The notes beneath the pieces were generated by a model that worked only from the letters and a program-made list of their open reading frames with translations, was not told the DNA's origin and did not search any database. Below are positions 13,019 to 14,759 of a DNA stretch of 14,759 nucleotides, in pieces. Every line of letters starts with the position of its first letter. The stretch's first letter is position 1. Position numbers and translations under genes: made by a program. Where the stretch lies: contig MTKS01000013.1 in assembly GCA_004028495.1 (NCBI GenBank), positions 1 through 14,759 on the forward strand, written 5' to 3'. The stretch comes from Candidatus Electrothrix marina (GTDB taxonomy: Bacteria; Desulfobacterota; Desulfobulbia; Desulfobulbales; Desulfobulbaceae).

Positions 13019-13050
13019 CTACTCTGAAAAATATAGCATTGATCCAAACC

Positions 13051-13701
13051 ATGAAAAATAATCAAGCCGGGAAACAGAAGTCAGCCGCTCGCGAATATAC
13101 TGAAGCCATAGTGATAGCCCTTATTCTTGCACTCTTTATACGAACCTTTATAGTTCAGGCCTTCAAAATTCCTTCGGGTTCTATGTTAGAAACCTTATTA
13201 ATCGGCGATCATATTTTGGTGAGCAAATTTATTTACGGGATTAAAAATCCGTTTTCCGGCTCTGTACTGATACCGATAAAATCGCCTAAGCGAGGAGATA
13301 TTGTCGTCTTTAAGTACCCGAAAGATCCAAAGCTGGATTATATCAAACGAGTCGTCGCCACTGCCGGCGACACTGTAGAAATAAAGGATAAAAAAGTCTT
13401 TATTAACGGTGCATCACCTAAAGATCACTATGGAGAATTCAGAGACACGAATATCCTCCCTCCGTCTGAAGGACCGCGTGATAATTTCGGCCCGATCACT
13501 GTGCCGGACGGGCATATTTTCGTCATGGGAGATAATCGAGACAACTCCTATGACAGTAGATTCTGGGGATTTGTCAACCTTGAGGCCGTTCGCGGCAGGG
13601 CTTTCATCATTTACTGGTCGTGGGATGTTAAAAAGCCCCTCCTTTCCCGTGATCGTTTTTCCTCTGTCCGCTGGAGCAGGATCGGCGACATCCTCCATTA
13701 A
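13051..13701 (+). CDS. lepB: Signal peptidase I
   Basis: A membrane-bound serine protease that cleaves signal peptides from exported proteins on the periplasmic face. 216 residues from the ATG at 13051. One membrane helix (~19-36) precedes the nucleophile S44 in IPSGSMLETLL; the general base is K99 in DYIKRVVATAGD; the conserved box GDNRDNSYDSRFWG (160-173) is complete. The frame is open to a TTG at 13039, four codons earlier; neither start has a clear Shine-Dalgarno, and ATG was preferred. The 134 bases to pyrB contain a weak 5-bp hairpin (gtgtc...gacac near 13770) but no terminator, so read-through into pyrB is possible. It may process the signal peptides of the neighbouring pilus proteins, but as a general housekeeping enzyme its placement may be coincidental. 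Confidence 0.95.
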   Translation: MKNNQAGKQKSAAREYTEAIVIALILALFIRTFIVQAFKIPSGSMLETLLIGDHILVSKFIYGIKNPFSGSVLIPIKSPKRGDIVVFKYPKDPKLDYIKRVVATAGDTVEIKDKKVFINGASPKDHYGEFRDTNILPPSEGPRDNFGPITVPDGHIFVMGDNRDNSYDSRFWGFVNLEAVRGRAFIIYWSWDVKKPLLSRDRFSSVRWSRIGDILH

Positions 13702-13835
13702 TATGTGCTCTCTTTATTCGTGGCTATTTTCCTCTTGCCATCATCGGATGATTATTGCAAAGATAAGCAGCGTGTCTAGGCTGACACCTATCCTGCGCAG
13801 CCCGTAGATTTACTTTACTCTGAACTGGTTTAATT

Positions 13836-14759
13836 ATGACTACCGGCTATTTTTTTTCACATCGGCATATCCTTGACATCGAACACCTGTCAGCCGATGA
13901 TATCGATTATATTCTAACCACAGCGGAATCATTCAAGGAGATTTCAGCTCGTCCCATAAAAAAGGTGCCGACCCTCCGAGGCAACACCATTATCAATCTT
14001 TTTTTTGAGCCTTCCACCCGCACCCGTCTTTCTTTTGAAATCGCCGCAAAGCGAATGAGCGCGGACACTTTTAATATTTCCGCCTCCACCAGCTCCACGA
14101 CCAAGGGTGAAACCCTTATCGATACAGCTCGTAATATCTCGGCCATGAACCCTGATATTATTATTCTTCGCCATTCTTTTTCCGGCGCACCCCACATGCT
14201 CAGTCAATACGTCAATGCAGCGGTCATCAACGCAGGCGACGGTACGCATGAGCACCCTTCGCAGGGCTTGCTGGACATGATGACGGTACATGAGCATAAA
14301 AAAAGGCTGAATGACTTAAAAATCACCATCATCGGTGATATTCTTCACAGCCGGGTGGCCCACTCCGATATACTCGGTTTTCTTCGTATGGGATCGGAGG
14401 TTTTTGTGTATGGGCCCGGAACCTTAATCCCCCCAGGCTTACAAGAACTGGGCGTAACAGTCTGCTCCAGTATGAAAGAAGCCGTGGAGGATGCAGATGT
14501 TGTTATGACCCTGCGCATCCAAAAAGAACGGCAGAATGACCCCTTACTCCCGTCTTTACGTGAATATGCGACAGTCTATGGCGTTACAGCCAAAGTTGCT
14601 TCGTGGGCACGCCCTGATGCCCTAATTATGCATCCCGGTCCGATTAACCGAGGGATTGAGCTCATGCCGGATGTAGCAGACGGTCCGCAGTCGGTCATAC
14701 TGGATCAGGTGACCAACGGTGTTGCGGTCCGAATGGCCTTATTGTATCTGGTCACGGGA
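13836..14759 (+). CDS. pyrB: Aspartate carbamoyltransferase catalytic subunit, 3'-truncated by window edge
   Basis: Transfers carbamoyl from carbamoyl phosphate to L-aspartate, the first committed step of pyrimidine synthesis. 308 residues are visible with no stop, close to the usual full length of about 310, so only a short tail is missing. Motifs: carbamoyl-phosphate loop [13 protein letters not shown] (56-68), the TTKGET loop with K90, IRHS (111-114), HPSQGLLD (140-147), [12 protein letters not shown] (167-178), TLRIQKERQ, and [10 protein letters not shown] near the end. The RVAHS and RIQKER motifs mark it as aspartate rather than ornithine carbamoyltransferase. The ATG at 13836 gives a typical N terminus; no strong ribosome site is seen. 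Together with cmk it is one of two pyrimidine nucleotide genes in the window, though they are far apart. Confidence 0.95.
   Translation, partial: MTTGYFFSHRHILDIEHLSADDIDYILTTAESFKEISARPIKKVPTLRGNTIINLFFEPSTRTRLSFEIAAKRMSADTFNISASTSSTTKGETLIDTARNISAMNPDIIILRHSFSGAPHMLSQYVNAAVINAGDGTHEHPSQGLLDMMTVHEHKKRLNDLKITIIGDILHSRVAHSDILGFLRMGSEVFVYGPGTLIPPGLQELGVTVCSSMKEAVEDADVVMTLRIQKERQNDPLLPSLREYATVYGVTAKVASWARPDALIMHPGPINRGIELMPDVADGPQSVILDQVTNGVAVRMALLYLVTG

Larger units (their letters stand above)
12664..13050. other. Divergent regulatory region between pilM and lepB
   Basis: 387 bases without a convincing gene, A/T-rich with several T and A runs. It separates the leftward pilus operon from rightward lepB and so should contain both promoters. 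Seen here: a TTGACA/TATTAT pair facing pilM (12755-12785), a second TTGACA on the - strand at 12962-12967 without a well-spaced -10, and two adjoining inverted repeats before lepB (12981-13018). A short ORF on - (12609-12827) overlaps the start of pilM and looks like a chance frame. Confidence 0.6.

Noticed and set aside
13765..13790. Hairpin between lepB and pyrB as a terminator
   Set aside because: The stem (gtgtc/gacac) is only 5 bp and is not followed by a T-run.
13409..13807. 132-aa frame on + overlapping the lepB 3' half and the lepB-pyrB gap
   Set aside because: Most of it overlaps the conserved GDNRDNSYDSR region of lepB in another frame, and the tail in the gap has no recognisable protein features.
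13944..14297. 117-aa and 96-aa frames on - within pyrB
   Set aside because: They are antisense to the conserved carbamoyl-phosphate and aspartate binding motifs of pyrB and have no recognisable features.

Overview
The window looks like chromosomal DNA from a Gram-negative bacterium with an outer membrane: it encodes a secretin, two lipoproteins, SecB, and type IV pilus inner-membrane parts. The gene families and mixed base composition would fit a Desulfobacterota (Desulfobulbales-like) genome. That placement is an inference from general resemblance and was not tested.

Layout. (1) Positions 1-2826, + strand: the 3' end of a TPR-repeat protein, then hisC (histidinol-phosphate aminotransferase) and cmk (cytidylate kinase), which overlap by 8 nt. 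(2) 2827-3003: a short non-coding stretch with a 17-bp inverted repeat that looks like a small mobile or structured element. (3) 3004-3831, - strand: an SDR-family oxidoreductase whose catalytic lysine position is not lysine. (4) 4109-4573, +: a SecB export chaperone, closed by a strong bidirectional terminator that also serves the pilus operon arriving from the other side. (5) 4679-12663, - strand: a nine-ORF type IV pilus operon. In transcription order it reads pilM, pilN, pilO, pilP, a second pilP, an AMIN+N0 protein, a TPR protein, an MshL-like lipoprotein secretin, and a CsgG-like lipoprotein. (6) 12664-13050: a 387-base divergent promoter region. (7) 13051-13701, +: lepB (signal peptidase I). 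(8) 13836 to the window end, +: pyrB (aspartate carbamoyltransferase), 3'-truncated by the window.

How the pilus genes work together: PilM (cytoplasmic, actin-like) binds the N terminus of PilN. PilN and PilO form the inner-membrane alignment complex. PilP-type proteins link it to the N0 domain of the outer-membrane secretin through which the pilus exits. The operon departs from the textbook pilMNOPQ in four ways. pilP is duplicated in tandem. The AMIN+N0 front half normally found in PilQ is a separate gene. The pore-forming secretin is instead an MSHA-type (MshL-like) lipoprotein with its own N0-like domain and a long Ser/Thr/Gly/Asn-rich insertion. A CsgG-like lipoprotein closes the operon. 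The AMIN+N0 and TPR reading frames meet at a run of seven A residues, where loss of one base would fuse them into one periplasmic protein of about 536 aa. The pilus motor ATPases, platform protein and pilins are not in the window.

Base composition differs visibly between the metabolic genes and the pilus operon: the 60 bases at 1081-1140 in hisC are 58% G+C, and the 60 at 6601-6660 in the secretin are 35%. No tRNA, rRNA, CRISPR array or transposase gene was seen.
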